5,309 nt of DNA from Spirochaeta sp. (GTDB lineage: Bacteria; Spirochaetota; Spirochaetia; Spirochaetales_E; Spirochaetaceae_B). The position numbers and the translations under genes are program-made. Below are positions 1-4,653 of this stretch, in pieces. The notes under the pieces are model-generated. The model ran no database searches, was not told the DNA's origin, and worked only from the letters and a program-made list of their open reading frames with translations. Each line of letters opens with the position of its first letter. Within the stretch, counting starts at the first letter, position 1. The stretch is from assembly GCA_030590585.1 (NCBI GenBank), contig JAUUYD010000206.1, forward strand, positions 1 to 5,309, written 5' to 3'.

Positions 1-587
1 ACCTCATCCCAGTTCCCTTCTGCAAGAAGATTCTTAGCCACCAGCCAACTCCCCCCGCAGGCAATTATCGCCGGGTGGGCCAGCCACTCGCCCAGATTAC
101 CGGCATTGATGCCCCCGGTCGGAACAAACCGCACATCCCCGTAAGGACCGTAAAGTGCCTTAAGCTTGGCAAGGCCTCCCGATGCCCCGGCGGGAAAAAA
201 CTTCACCGTGTTCAGTCCCCGTTCCGCAGCCATCTCGATTCCCAGAGTGGAATCCACCCCGGGCAGAATCGGCAGATTCTTTTCGACAGCCCATTCCACC
301 ACAGCCGCATTAAATCCCGGGCTCACCAGAAATGAGGCCCCGGCATCCACCGCTGCCTTGGCCTGATCCAGATTACGTACCGTACCGGCACCAACGGCGA
401 TATCACCCCGGTCCGCCATGGTTCGGATGGACTGCGCCGCACTGGCCGTCCGGAAAGTAACTTCCGCCACCGGCAGTCCGCCCTCAACCAGAGCCGCAGC
501 CAGATCATCAGCCTTACCCGCATCTTCCAGCGCGATTACCGGCACCACTTTCAACTCCGCGACTCTATCCAAAAACTTATCAAACAT
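1..587 (-). CDS. eda: KDPG aldolase (2-keto-3-deoxy-6-phosphogluconate aldolase), 3' end cut by window edge
   Basis: Class I aldolase that cleaves 2-keto-3-deoxy-6-phosphogluconate to pyruvate and glyceraldehyde-3-phosphate in the cytoplasm, the last step of the Entner-Doudoroff and uronate routes. The 195 visible residues follow the Eda family closely: VVPVIAL near the N-terminus, AEVTFRT with the catalytic Glu at about residue 42, VGAGTV (65-70), SPGF (89-92), TVKFFPAG with the Schiff-base Lys at about residue 129, PTGGI (156-160) and GGSWL (178-182). E. coli Eda has 213 residues, so only the last 15-20 are missing. I chose the ATG at 587 because GGAGG (595-599) lies 7 bases before it. The in-frame ATG at 593 is only one base from that site. 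It sits 23 bases after the kdgK stop, so the two are almost certainly one transcript. The family assignment is from recognised motifs. Confidence 0.95.
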   Translation of the reverse strand, partial: MFDKFLDRVAELKVVPVIALEDAGKADDLAAALVEGGLPVAEVTFRTASAAQSIRTMADRGDIAVGAGTVRNLDQAKAAVDAGASFLVSPGFNAAVVEWAVEKNLPILPGVDSTLGIEMAAERGLNTVKFFPAGASGGLAKLKALYGPYGDVRFVPTGGINAGNLGEWLAHPAIIACGGSWLVAKNLLAEGNWDE

Positions 588-593
588 ATTCAT

Positions 594-600
594 TCCTCCA
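594..600 (-). promoter_or_regulatory. Ribosome binding site of eda
   Basis: TGGAGGA on the minus strand, within the 23-base gap after kdgK. Two in-frame ATGs follow (593 and 587). Spacing of 7 bases from GGAGG favours the second, so this site decides the start. Confidence 0.7.
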
Positions 601-610
601 GTAATTTCCC

Positions 611-1708
611 TTATCGATCAACCCGTGCCGATCCCCCGGCAACCAATTTCTCCACCTCGTCCTGTGACGCCATTGTTGTATCCCCGGGAGTGGTCATGGC
701 CAAAGCCCCGTGGGCCGCACCGTATTCCACAGCTTCAGCAGCGCCCTTCCCTGCCAGAAATCCGTAAATCAAACCTGAGGCGAAACTGTCTCCCCCCCCT
801 ACCCGATCGAATATCTCCAGATTGTCCCGCTGAGCCGCCTTGTGAAAAACACCCTCATGCCAGAGCACCGCACTCCAGTGATTCACCGTCGCTGTAACCA
901 CATCCCGAAGAGTCGTCGCCACAACCTTGAAGTTCGGATAGGCCTCCACGGCTTTTTCTATCATGGCCTTGAAACTGTCCAGCTTGATTCCCGTAATGCT
1001 GTCGTCCAGACCTTCCACTTCAAAACCGAGGCTTGCGGTAAAGTCCTCTTCATTTCCAATCATCACATCCACCAGGGGAGCGATTTTACTATTGACCTCT
1101 TGGGCCTTCTCATGTCCGCCTATGGCTTTCCAGAGGGAAGGACGGTAATTCAGATCGTAGCTCACAAGCGTGCCGTATTTCTTCGCCGCCGTCATGGCCT
1201 CAATCACCGTATCGGCAGTGGTTTCCGAGAGAGCCGCGAAAATGCCGCCGGTGTGGAACCAGCGCACCCCTTCGGATCCGAAAATGTAATCCCAGTCCAC
1301 CTCCCCGGGCTTGAGTTCCGACGCGGCGGTATGAGCCCTGTCGGACACACCCTTGGCACCCCGGATTCCAAAGCCCCGCTCGGTGAAGTTCAGTCCCTGC
1401 CGGGACTGGCGGCCGATACCGTCATAGGACCGCCAGATAAGATGGGATAAATCCACCCCGCCTTGAAGCATCAAATCCTCAAGCAGACGACCGGCATCGT
1501 TATCCGGCGCCGCGGTTACCACCGTGGCCCGCTGGCCGAAACAGCGCCGCAGTCCCCGGGCGACATTGTACTCGCCACCGCCTTCCCAGACCGTGAATTC
1601 CCGGGTATTACGTATTCGCCCGTCACCGGGATCAAGACGGAGCATCACCTCGCCCAGGGACAGAATATCCCATCGGCAATCTTCAGCTTTTCTGATGGTT
1701 AAAGACAT
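611..1708 (-). CDS. kdgK: 2-keto-3-deoxygluconate kinase, PfkB/ribokinase family
   Basis: ATP-dependent sugar kinase of 365 residues, expected to phosphorylate 2-keto-3-deoxygluconate to KDPG in the cytoplasm, feeding the aldolase encoded next. PfkB-family marks are visible: the opening strand WDILSLGEVMLRLDPG (13-28), the substrate-side glycine motif GGGEYNVARGL (43-53), SYDLNYRPSLW in the middle, IGNEEDF, and the C-terminal signature DRVGGGDSFASG (301-312) with the catalytic base at Asp307. It is longer than E. coli KdgK (about 309 residues) but within the range of PfkB sugar kinases. The start at 1708 has AGGAAG (1715-1720) 6 bases upstream. The kinase family is certain. The KDG substrate is inferred from the eda neighbour, the KdgR-like regulator and the overall sequence. 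Another hexonate kinase activity is possible but less likely. Confidence 0.9.
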   Translation of the reverse strand: MSLTIRKAEDCRWDILSLGEVMLRLDPGDGRIRNTREFTVWEGGGEYNVARGLRRCFGQRATVVTAAPDNDAGRLLEDLMLQGGVDLSHLIWRSYDGIGRQSRQGLNFTERGFGIRGAKGVSDRAHTAASELKPGEVDWDYIFGSEGVRWFHTGGIFAALSETTADTVIEAMTAAKKYGTLVSYDLNYRPSLWKAIGGHEKAQEVNSKIAPLVDVMIGNEEDFTASLGFEVEGLDDSITGIKLDSFKAMIEKAVEAYPNFKVVATTLRDVVTATVNHWSAVLWHEGVFHKAAQRDNLEIFDRVGGGDSFASGLIYGFLAGKGAAEAVEYGAAHGALAMTTPGDTTMASQDEVEKLVAGGSARVDR

Positions 1709-1734
1709 ATAGAACTTCCTTGTAGTTTATTGTC

Positions 1735-1751
1735 GTTTCGTATTGTGGAAC
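1735..1751. promoter_or_regulatory. Candidate IclR-family operator upstream of kdgK
   Basis: GTTTCGTATTGTGGAAC is an imperfect 17-bp palindrome whose outer arms GTTTC/GGAAC pair at four of five positions. The same arms and spacing recur at 2595-2611 upstream of the iclR-type gene. The shared context is TC-GTTTC-RYRWTGY-GGAAC-A. It lies just downstream of a candidate kdgK -10 box, where a bound repressor would block initiation. IclR/KdgR-type operators are known to be short GAAAC/GTTTC-like palindromes. Assignment to this regulator is inference. Confidence 0.6.
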
Positions 1752-1759
1752 AGCGTCTC

Positions 1760-1789
1760 ATAATAACATGGGATTGGGGAAAACGTCCA
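1760..1789 (-). promoter_or_regulatory. Candidate kdgK-eda promoter
   Basis: On the minus strand, TGGACG (1784-1789, four of six bases of the -35 consensus) and TATTAT (1760-1765, five of six of the -10) are separated by 18 bases. They sit in the 87-base gap after the regulator stop. Initiation would fall next to the palindrome at 1735-1751. The -35 box is weak, so this is tentative. Confidence 0.35.
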
Positions 1790-1795
1790 GAAGAT

Positions 1796-2563
1796 CTACT
1801 TCGGCAGCTCACCCGGAAGAAACCCCAGCCGGGCCGATACTACGGCGGCGGTATCAGCCACATTCCGACCGGCCTCATCCATCTCCGCCCCGCTTCGAAT
1901 CACCCGCCATACAGCGCTGATAGCCGCCACGGTCCGGCCGCGGTAATCCCGGATGGGAGCACCCACACAGTTTACCCCTGCTTCATGCTCCTCAAGATCT
2001 GACGACCAGCCCCGGGTACAGCATACTTCAATATTTGCGATGATTTTATCAATATCGGTGATTGTTCCGGAGGTCATTTTCAAAGGAGGACGACGACGGA
2101 GGATTTCCCGTATCTGATTCGGGGCCATATCCATCATAAGGGATTTCCCCAGGGAGGTGCAGTGAACCGGAACATGACGGCCGATGATATCAAAGCGCCG
2201 GAAACCGTCGTAACGCTCCACCTTGTCCAGATACACCACCTCATCATCCCGCAGTGTTGCCAGATACACCGTTACTCCCAGCTGGTCCGAAAGACGGCGC
2301 ATCTCAGGTTCAGCAACTGTTTTCAGGTCGAGCTGATTCAGATAGGGAGCCGCCAGGGCAATAAAAGCCACCCCGATTCGATAACGCCCCGAGGGCTCAT
2401 CCTGTTCAATGTAGGAACGATTTTTTAAAGACCCGAGAAGGCGATGCACCGTACTTTTATGCAGGTTGATTTTTACAGAAATATCACTGAGGGCCAGGCC
2501 CTCGGGAAACTGGGCCAGAAGTTCAAGGAGGTCGAATGTCCGGTCCAGGGCTTGGACACTCAT
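1796..2563 (-). CDS. IclR-family transcriptional regulator, KdgR-like
   Basis: A 255-residue DNA-binding regulator of the IclR family, the usual length for that family. The N-terminal winged helix-turn-helix spans about residues 3-65, with LSDISVKINLHKSTVHRLLGSL (25-46) as the helix-turn-helix and the wing ending in GRYRIG (59-64). The C-terminal GAF-like effector domain follows, with VPVHCTSLGKSLM (131-143) and the family signature GVNCVGAPIRDYRGRTVAAISAVW (196-219). Its position directly upstream of kdgK-eda on the same strand, with matching palindromes in front of both, suggests it senses KDG or a related intermediate and controls this block and itself. The effector is not visible from sequence. 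The ATG at 2563 has only a weak upstream site (GAGTGG, 2570-2575). Another ATG at 2577 is out of frame. I give no symbol because kdgR is a role inference. Confidence 0.93.
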   Translation of the reverse strand: MSVQALDRTFDLLELLAQFPEGLALSDISVKINLHKSTVHRLLGSLKNRSYIEQDEPSGRYRIGVAFIALAAPYLNQLDLKTVAEPEMRRLSDQLGVTVYLATLRDDEVVYLDKVERYDGFRRFDIIGRHVPVHCTSLGKSLMMDMAPNQIREILRRRPPLKMTSGTITDIDKIIANIEVCCTRGWSSDLEEHEAGVNCVGAPIRDYRGRTVAAISAVWRVIRSGAEMDEAGRNVADTAAVVSARLGFLPGELPK

Positions 2564-2584
2564 GATTTGCCACTCATGAATATG

Positions 2585-2613
2585 AGGATAGATCGTTTCA
2601 CGATGCGGAACAA
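2585..2613 (-). promoter_or_regulatory. Candidate promoter of the IclR-family regulator
   Basis: On the minus strand, TTGTTC (2608-2613) and TATCCT (2585-2590) are 17 bases apart, about 20 bases upstream of the start codon. Both hexamers are only partial matches (three and four of six). The palindrome 2595-2611 occupies the spacer, which fits autorepression. Tentative. Confidence 0.3.
2595..2611. promoter_or_regulatory. Candidate IclR-family operator upstream of the regulator gene
   Basis: GTTTCACGATGCGGAAC has the same five-base arms and seven-base spacer as the site at 1735-1751, in the same orientation. All seven spacer positions agree in class: the last five are W-T-G-Y type and the first are purine/pyrimidine matched. 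It lies 32 bases upstream of the regulator ATG. The recurrence of the motif before both transcription units is the evidence for a shared operator. Confidence 0.6.
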
Positions 2614-2659
2614 GCTTGTGGTTTGGATAACTGAGTTTTTCTTTAACCCGCCGGTTTTT

Positions 2660-3085
2660 TTAAATACTGATAGTTTTAATACCGAGTTTTCCGGCAGATT
2701 TCACCAATGAGGTATCTGCGGAAACCATTTCCATCTTATTTGAAAATGCTGCTGCCAGATGCAGTGCATCAAGAGATCGTAAAGATGTTTCAAGATTCCC
2801 GAGCCAGTCACGTGCAAGGCTGTATTCAACCTGTGTAAGTGAAATCATTCTGTATAAGCGGTTTTTCACATGAAGTTGAAATTGTGAGATAATCAAAAAC
2901 CCATCTTTACGGGATATTTCCTTCATTCTAACCCGGCGGGATACCGCAGAATTAAACTCAAGTTCTGTTAAAGTACTGATTGCAGTGCCGCCTCCACCAC
3001 AGTCGCTGACTAAAGCCTGAATCCTGTTACTTTTCATTTCTGGAATATACAAAGCAACAACCACACTGGTATCAAGGTAGTACAT
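2660..3085 (-). CDS. PIN-domain ribonuclease toxin of module 1 (VapC-type)
   Basis: A 141-residue PIN-domain protein, predicted to be a metal-dependent endoribonuclease toxin acting on cellular RNA and held inactive by the antitoxin encoded just upstream. The PIN acidic residues are visible: Asp5 in MYYLDTSVVVALY, Glu41 in STLTELEFNSA, Asp106 in LRSLDALHLAAA and Asp124 in MVSADTSLVKSAGKLGI. The reading frame therefore looks catalytically intact. The ATG at 3085 shares one base with the antitoxin stop (TGATG), implying translational coupling. An in-frame TTG three bases upstream would add one Met but is less likely. It is one of two unrelated-looking VapC copies in this window, with little identity to the other outside the PIN motifs. 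The RNA target cannot be read from sequence. Base composition is lower in G+C than the catabolic genes to the left. Confidence 0.9.
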   Translation of the reverse strand: MYYLDTSVVVALYIPEMKSNRIQALVSDCGGGGTAISTLTELEFNSAVSRRVRMKEISRKDGFLIISQFQLHVKNRLYRMISLTQVEYSLARDWLGNLETSLRSLDALHLAAAFSNKMEMVSADTSLVKSAGKLGIKTISI

Positions 3086-3324
3086 CAATAGCGCTCTTCA
3101 TCCCGCAGTTCTGTGACAATCCGGCTAGTGGGCTTCCCTTCTACTTTTATGGCACTCCGGAACTCATTCAAATCCGGGAAAACTATATCACGAACAGTCT
3201 CAGGTGGAACCATACGGGCCACTTCCTGTCCCCGGCGGGTAATCGAGACAATAGAGCCTTGCTCTGCTTCATTCAGCAACGCGCTGAAATTCTTTCTCGC
3301 TTCTCTGGCTGTAATTGAATGCAT
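3085..3324 (-). CDS. Phd/YefM-family antitoxin of module 1
   Basis: A 79-residue antitoxin expected to bind DNA through its N-terminus and neutralise the PIN toxin through its C-terminus. The N-terminal half, HSITAREARKNFSALLNEAEQGSIVSITRRGQEVARMVP, has the layout of the Phd/YefM fold: a leading strand, the helix with ARKNFSALL, then a strand-turn with TRRGQEVA. The acidic and basic C-terminus (IVTELRDEERY) is the likely toxin-binding tail and resembles the tail of the second antitoxin here. The start at 3324 is supported by AGGAGT (3331-3336) 6 bases upstream and a strong promoter further up. The stop overlaps the toxin start by one base. Such proteins normally repress their own operon, and a fitting operator lies at 3343-3362. 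The pairing of a Phd/YefM-type antitoxin with a PIN toxin is a known combination. Confidence 0.9.
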   Translation of the reverse strand: MHSITAREARKNFSALLNEAEQGSIVSITRRGQEVARMVPPETVRDIVFPDLNEFRSAIKVEGKPTSRIVTELRDEERY

Positions 3325-3342
3325 TAAAAAACTCCTGAGTTA

Positions 3343-3362
3343 TGTACATTTGAAGTATACAC
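3343..3362 (-). promoter_or_regulatory. Candidate antitoxin operator of module 1
   Basis: Minus-strand sequence GTGTATACTTCAAATGTACA holds two small palindromes, GTATAC (3355-3360) and TGTACA (3343-3348), with centres 12 bp apart. The E. coli YefM-YoeB operator is built of paired palindromes with a TGTACA core, so this fits a YefM-like repressor. It covers the -10 box. A near copy stands before module 2. Confidence 0.6.
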
Positions 3363-3382
3363 AATGTTTCAACTGAAGTCAA
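3354..3382 (-). promoter_or_regulatory. Promoter of toxin-antitoxin module 1
   Basis: On the minus strand, TTGACT (3377-3382) and TATACT (3354-3359) are separated by exactly 17 bases. Both match the sigma-70 consensus at five of six positions. It lies about 30 bases upstream of the antitoxin start, with the operator overlapping the -10 box. This is the best promoter in the window. Confidence 0.75.
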
Positions 3383-3467
3383 AACCACCTACGGCGATCC
3401 ACATCTAAAGCGGCGAGATTCCCTAAACTCCCTCTCCCCGCATGTAACTCAAGAAAAACGAATCGAT

Positions 3468-3653
3468 TCAATCAACTGCATGCTGATTCACGAAATCCCT
3501 CAATGCGGAGTTCACCAGGGTCAGATAGCCAATCTTCTGCTCTCCGGCACGTTTCTTGAAGAACAGAATCAGATCATCGTCCAAACGAATTGTTGTCGAT
3601 TTCTTCTTTGGATTGTGGAAACGGCCCCGGATGCCTGGTGAGAAATCAATTCT
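3468..3653 (-). pseudogene. Remnant of a ribbon-helix-helix antitoxin gene (BrnA/CopG-like), 5' truncated
   Basis: An open minus-strand frame of 61 codons, from just after a TAA at 3654-3656 to a TGA at 3468-3470, has no ATG, GTG or TTG ahead of its conserved part. It reads RIDFSPGIRGRFHNPKK, then STTIRLDDDLILFFKKRAG, then a segment with IGYLTLVNSALRDFV. The TIRLDDDL strand followed by two helices ending in NSALRDFV is the ribbon-helix-helix layout of BrnA/CopG-type antitoxins. The opening DFS-GIRGRF is like the N-terminus of such proteins, which usually start a few residues earlier. The missing start, the stop just upstream and the abrupt drop in G+C at the same point suggest that the 5' end was lost. 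No partner toxin is visible on either side. A rare start such as ATT (3648-3650) cannot be excluded, so the gene might be alive. Confidence 0.65.
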
Positions 3654-3659
3654 TTATAC

Positions 3660-3669
3660 GGATTCAGGA
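3660..3669 (+). repeat. Left copy of a 10-bp direct repeat flanking module 2
   Basis: GGATTCAGGA occurs here and again at 4637-4646 in the same orientation. The two copies enclose the A+T-rich module 2 and each coincides with a sharp base-composition step. Ten-base matches occur by chance in a window this size, so only the placement makes it notable. Confidence 0.4.
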
Positions 3670-3702
3670 TTATATTGATATTGAATGATTTTCCTTATAG
3701 AT

Positions 3703-3731
3703 TTGGTAATTTCTAAATATATGTGTATGCT
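3703..3731 (+). promoter_or_regulatory. Candidate promoter of toxin-antitoxin module 2
   Basis: TTGGTA (3703-3708) and TATGCT (3726-3731) are 17 bases apart, each matching the consensus at four of six positions. The -10 lies at the same place within the operator motif as in module 1, which strengthens an otherwise modest match. Confidence 0.55.
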
Positions 3732-3741
3732 TAACTGTACA
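3723..3741 (+). promoter_or_regulatory. Candidate antitoxin operator of module 2
   Basis: GTGTATGCTTAACTGTACA matches the module 1 operator at almost every position, with one base fewer in the middle: GTGTAT(A/G)CTT, then AA, then TGTACA. The TGTATG and TGTACA half-elements have centres 12 bp apart. It covers the -10 box and ends three bases before the AAGGAG of the antitoxin gene. Presumed site of autoregulation by the antitoxin-toxin complex. Confidence 0.6.
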
Positions 3742-3744
3742 CTT

Positions 3745-3750
3745 AAGGAG
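3745..3750 (+). promoter_or_regulatory. Ribosome binding site of module 2 antitoxin
   Basis: AAGGAG, 9 bases before the ATG at 3760. It fixes the start of the module 2 antitoxin. Confidence 0.75.
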
Positions 3751-3759
3751 ACATAAGAG

Positions 3760-3990
3760 ATGAAAACTATATTATTTACAGATTTTCGTAAGAATGCATC
3801 GAATTTTATTACTGAAGTGGAGCATGGTGAGACTCTCATCCTCTTGCGTCGGGGGAAACCTGTTGCCGAAATAATTCCATTTTCTGATGATATAAGTAAA
3901 ATCCAATCCTGGAAAAAACCAGGAATCCGTTTGCAAATTAAGGGGAAAGATCTTAGTTCTGCAATTTTGGAAGAACGTGCGGAAGTGTAA
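3760..3990 (+). CDS. Phd/YefM-family antitoxin of module 2
   Basis: A 76-residue antitoxin with the Phd/YefM layout: MKTILFTDFRKNASNFITEVEHGETLILLRRGKPVAEIIP, where FRKNASNFI forms the first helix and RRGKPVAEI the strand after the turn. The tail KGKDLSSAILEERAEV is the probable toxin-binding segment and resembles the tail of the module 1 antitoxin. The DNA-binding halves of the two are clearly related (RKN-S, the E-GE and RRG--VA positions) but far from identical, so this is not a recent duplication. The stop TAA overlaps the toxin ATG by one base (TAATG). Codons are markedly A/T-ended compared with the catabolic genes, hinting at transfer. It probably represses its own promoter through the operator at 3723-3741. 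Confidence 0.9.
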   Translation: MKTILFTDFRKNASNFITEVEHGETLILLRRGKPVAEIIPFSDDISKIQSWKKPGIRLQIKGKDLSSAILEERAEV

Positions 3991-4421
3991 TGAGACTTGT
4001 AGTTGATTCTTCCTCTTATGTAAAAAGATATATTCAGGAAGTTGGTAGTGACAGACTTGAGGATTTATTCCAGGATACGTCCGAGTTAGGACTTTCCATA
4101 ATTTTATTACCGGAGATTATTTCAGGTTTAAATCGGAGATTAAGGGAAAAATCTCTGAATATTAAAAACTACAAAGATGCCAAGGGGCAATTGATGGAGG
4201 ATATACATGATGCAGTACTTCTTCAAATTACTCCTGCAGTTGTTTCCCGTTCTATCAAACTTTTAGAAAATAATTATTTACGTGCTATGGATGCTTTACA
4301 TGTTGCCTGTGCCTTGGAGTGGGGTGCTGATCTTTTTGTTACTTCAGATAAAAGACAACTGAATGCAGCGGAAAATTCGGGACTTTTGTGTGAGTTTATT
4401 GGTAGAGATTATTCAGACTAA
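3990..4421 (+). CDS. PIN-domain ribonuclease toxin of module 2 (VapC-type)
   Basis: A 143-residue PIN-domain protein, predicted to be a Mg2+-dependent endoribonuclease toxin neutralised by the antitoxin ahead of it. The four acidic positions are present: Asp6 in MRLVVDSSSYVKRYI, Glu42 in LLPEIISGLNRRL, Asp101 in LRAMDALHVACAL and Asp120 in LFVTSDKRQLNAA. The active site therefore looks complete and the length is normal. The start overlaps the antitoxin stop by one base and has no ribosome site of its own other than purines in the antitoxin end, which implies coupling. G+C is about 35-37% in samples of 60 bases (21 at 4021-4080, 22 at 4201-4260), against about 58-60% in kdgK and the downstream gene. 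It shares only the PIN core with the module 1 toxin. The RNA target is unknown. Confidence 0.92.
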   Translation: MRLVVDSSSYVKRYIQEVGSDRLEDLFQDTSELGLSIILLPEIISGLNRRLREKSLNIKNYKDAKGQLMEDIHDAVLLQITPAVVSRSIKLLENNYLRAMDALHVACALEWGADLFVTSDKRQLNAAENSGLLCEFIGRDYSD

Positions 4422-4484
4422 ATGAATGGTACATAATCATACGCATGGTTCAGTTCTTTACCGGTGGTTAACCATTACACGAGC

Positions 4485-4503
4485 CGGATTTTCCGACTTT
4501 TTT
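4485..4503 (+). terminator. Weak candidate intrinsic terminator after module 2
   Basis: CGGA-TTT-TCCG (4485-4495) forms a four-pair stem, followed after two bases by six T (4498-4503). It is 64 bases beyond the toxin stop. The stem is short, so the call is weak. Confidence 0.3.
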
Positions 4504-4636
4504 ACATTAGCATTACCTGGCGCACTCATTTTCTCTCCCTTATATATCCATTGTCTTCAAGAAATCATTCCTCAACATTTCATTCATGATATCTTCACTA
4601 TTATTTATTGAATTACAATCCAGAAAGAACCATGAT

Positions 4637-4646
4637 GGATTCAGGA
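4637..4646 (+). repeat. Right copy of the 10-bp direct repeat flanking module 2
   Basis: GGATTCAGGA, identical to 3660-3669. It overlaps the ribosome binding site (AGGAG, 4643-4647) of the following gene and lies where base composition returns to the higher level of the flanks. Confidence 0.4.
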
Positions 4647-4653
4647 GTCCCCC

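Larger units (their letters stand above)
3325..3759. other. Divergent intergenic region between the two toxin-antitoxin modules
   Basis: This stretch of 435 bases holds the module 1 promoter and operator on its left, the antitoxin remnant at 3468-3653, and the module 2 promoter and operator on its right. Between about 3383 and 3467 I see nothing but a perfect 10-bp palindrome, GAATCGATTC (3460-3469), over the end of the remnant. Composition falls from 27 G+C in 60 bases (3601-3660) to 13 in 60 (3661-3720). Confidence 0.7.
4422..4653 (+). other. A+T-rich intergenic region between module 2 and the DUF255 gene
   Basis: I see no credible gene here. A 61-codon open frame from 4426 has no ribosome site and no recognisable protein features. 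The region holds the weak terminator at 4485-4503, a perfect palindrome TGGTTAACCA (4465-4474) of unknown meaning, and the right copy of the 10-bp repeat. G+C is 15 in 60 bases at 4561-4620 and 29 in 60 at 4621-4680. A promoter for the next gene must lie here, but none is convincing. TACAAT (4614-4619) could be a -10 without a fitting -35. Confidence 0.55.

Noticed and set aside
842..1450. Long plus-strand open frame (202 codons) opposite kdgK
   Set aside because: It lies wholly within the antisense of a clear PfkB kinase and has no recognisable domain or credible ribosome site. Other plus-strand frames opposite eda, kdgK and the regulator are the same kind of shadow.
2645..2661. Possible terminator AACC-CGCC-GGTT followed by T run (plus strand)
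   Set aside because: The stem has only four pairs and the T run serves plus-strand transcription, but no plus-strand gene precedes it.
3086..3088. TTG as start of the module 1 toxin
   Set aside because: It is in frame and would add one residue, but the adjacent ATG at 3085 gives the usual one-base stop-start overlap, the same as in module 2.
3460..3469. Perfect palindrome GAATCGATTC
   Set aside because: It overlaps the coding end of the antitoxin remnant, leaves no room for a loop, and has no second copy that I could find to suggest an operator.
3654..3839. Minus-strand 61-codon frame overlapping the module 2 promoter and antitoxin start
   Set aside because: It overlaps a well-supported antitoxin start, operator and ribosome site, and its translation shows no family features. 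Its stop is the TAA that bounds the antitoxin remnant, so fusion with the remnant is not possible without read-through.
4465..4474. Perfect palindrome TGGTTAACCA
   Set aside because: It is a single copy far from a credible promoter, and ten-base palindromes are expected by chance in a window of this length.
4426..4611. Plus-strand 61-codon frame after the module 2 toxin
   Set aside because: It has no ribosome binding site and no recognisable motif, and the A+T-rich sequence looks intergenic.
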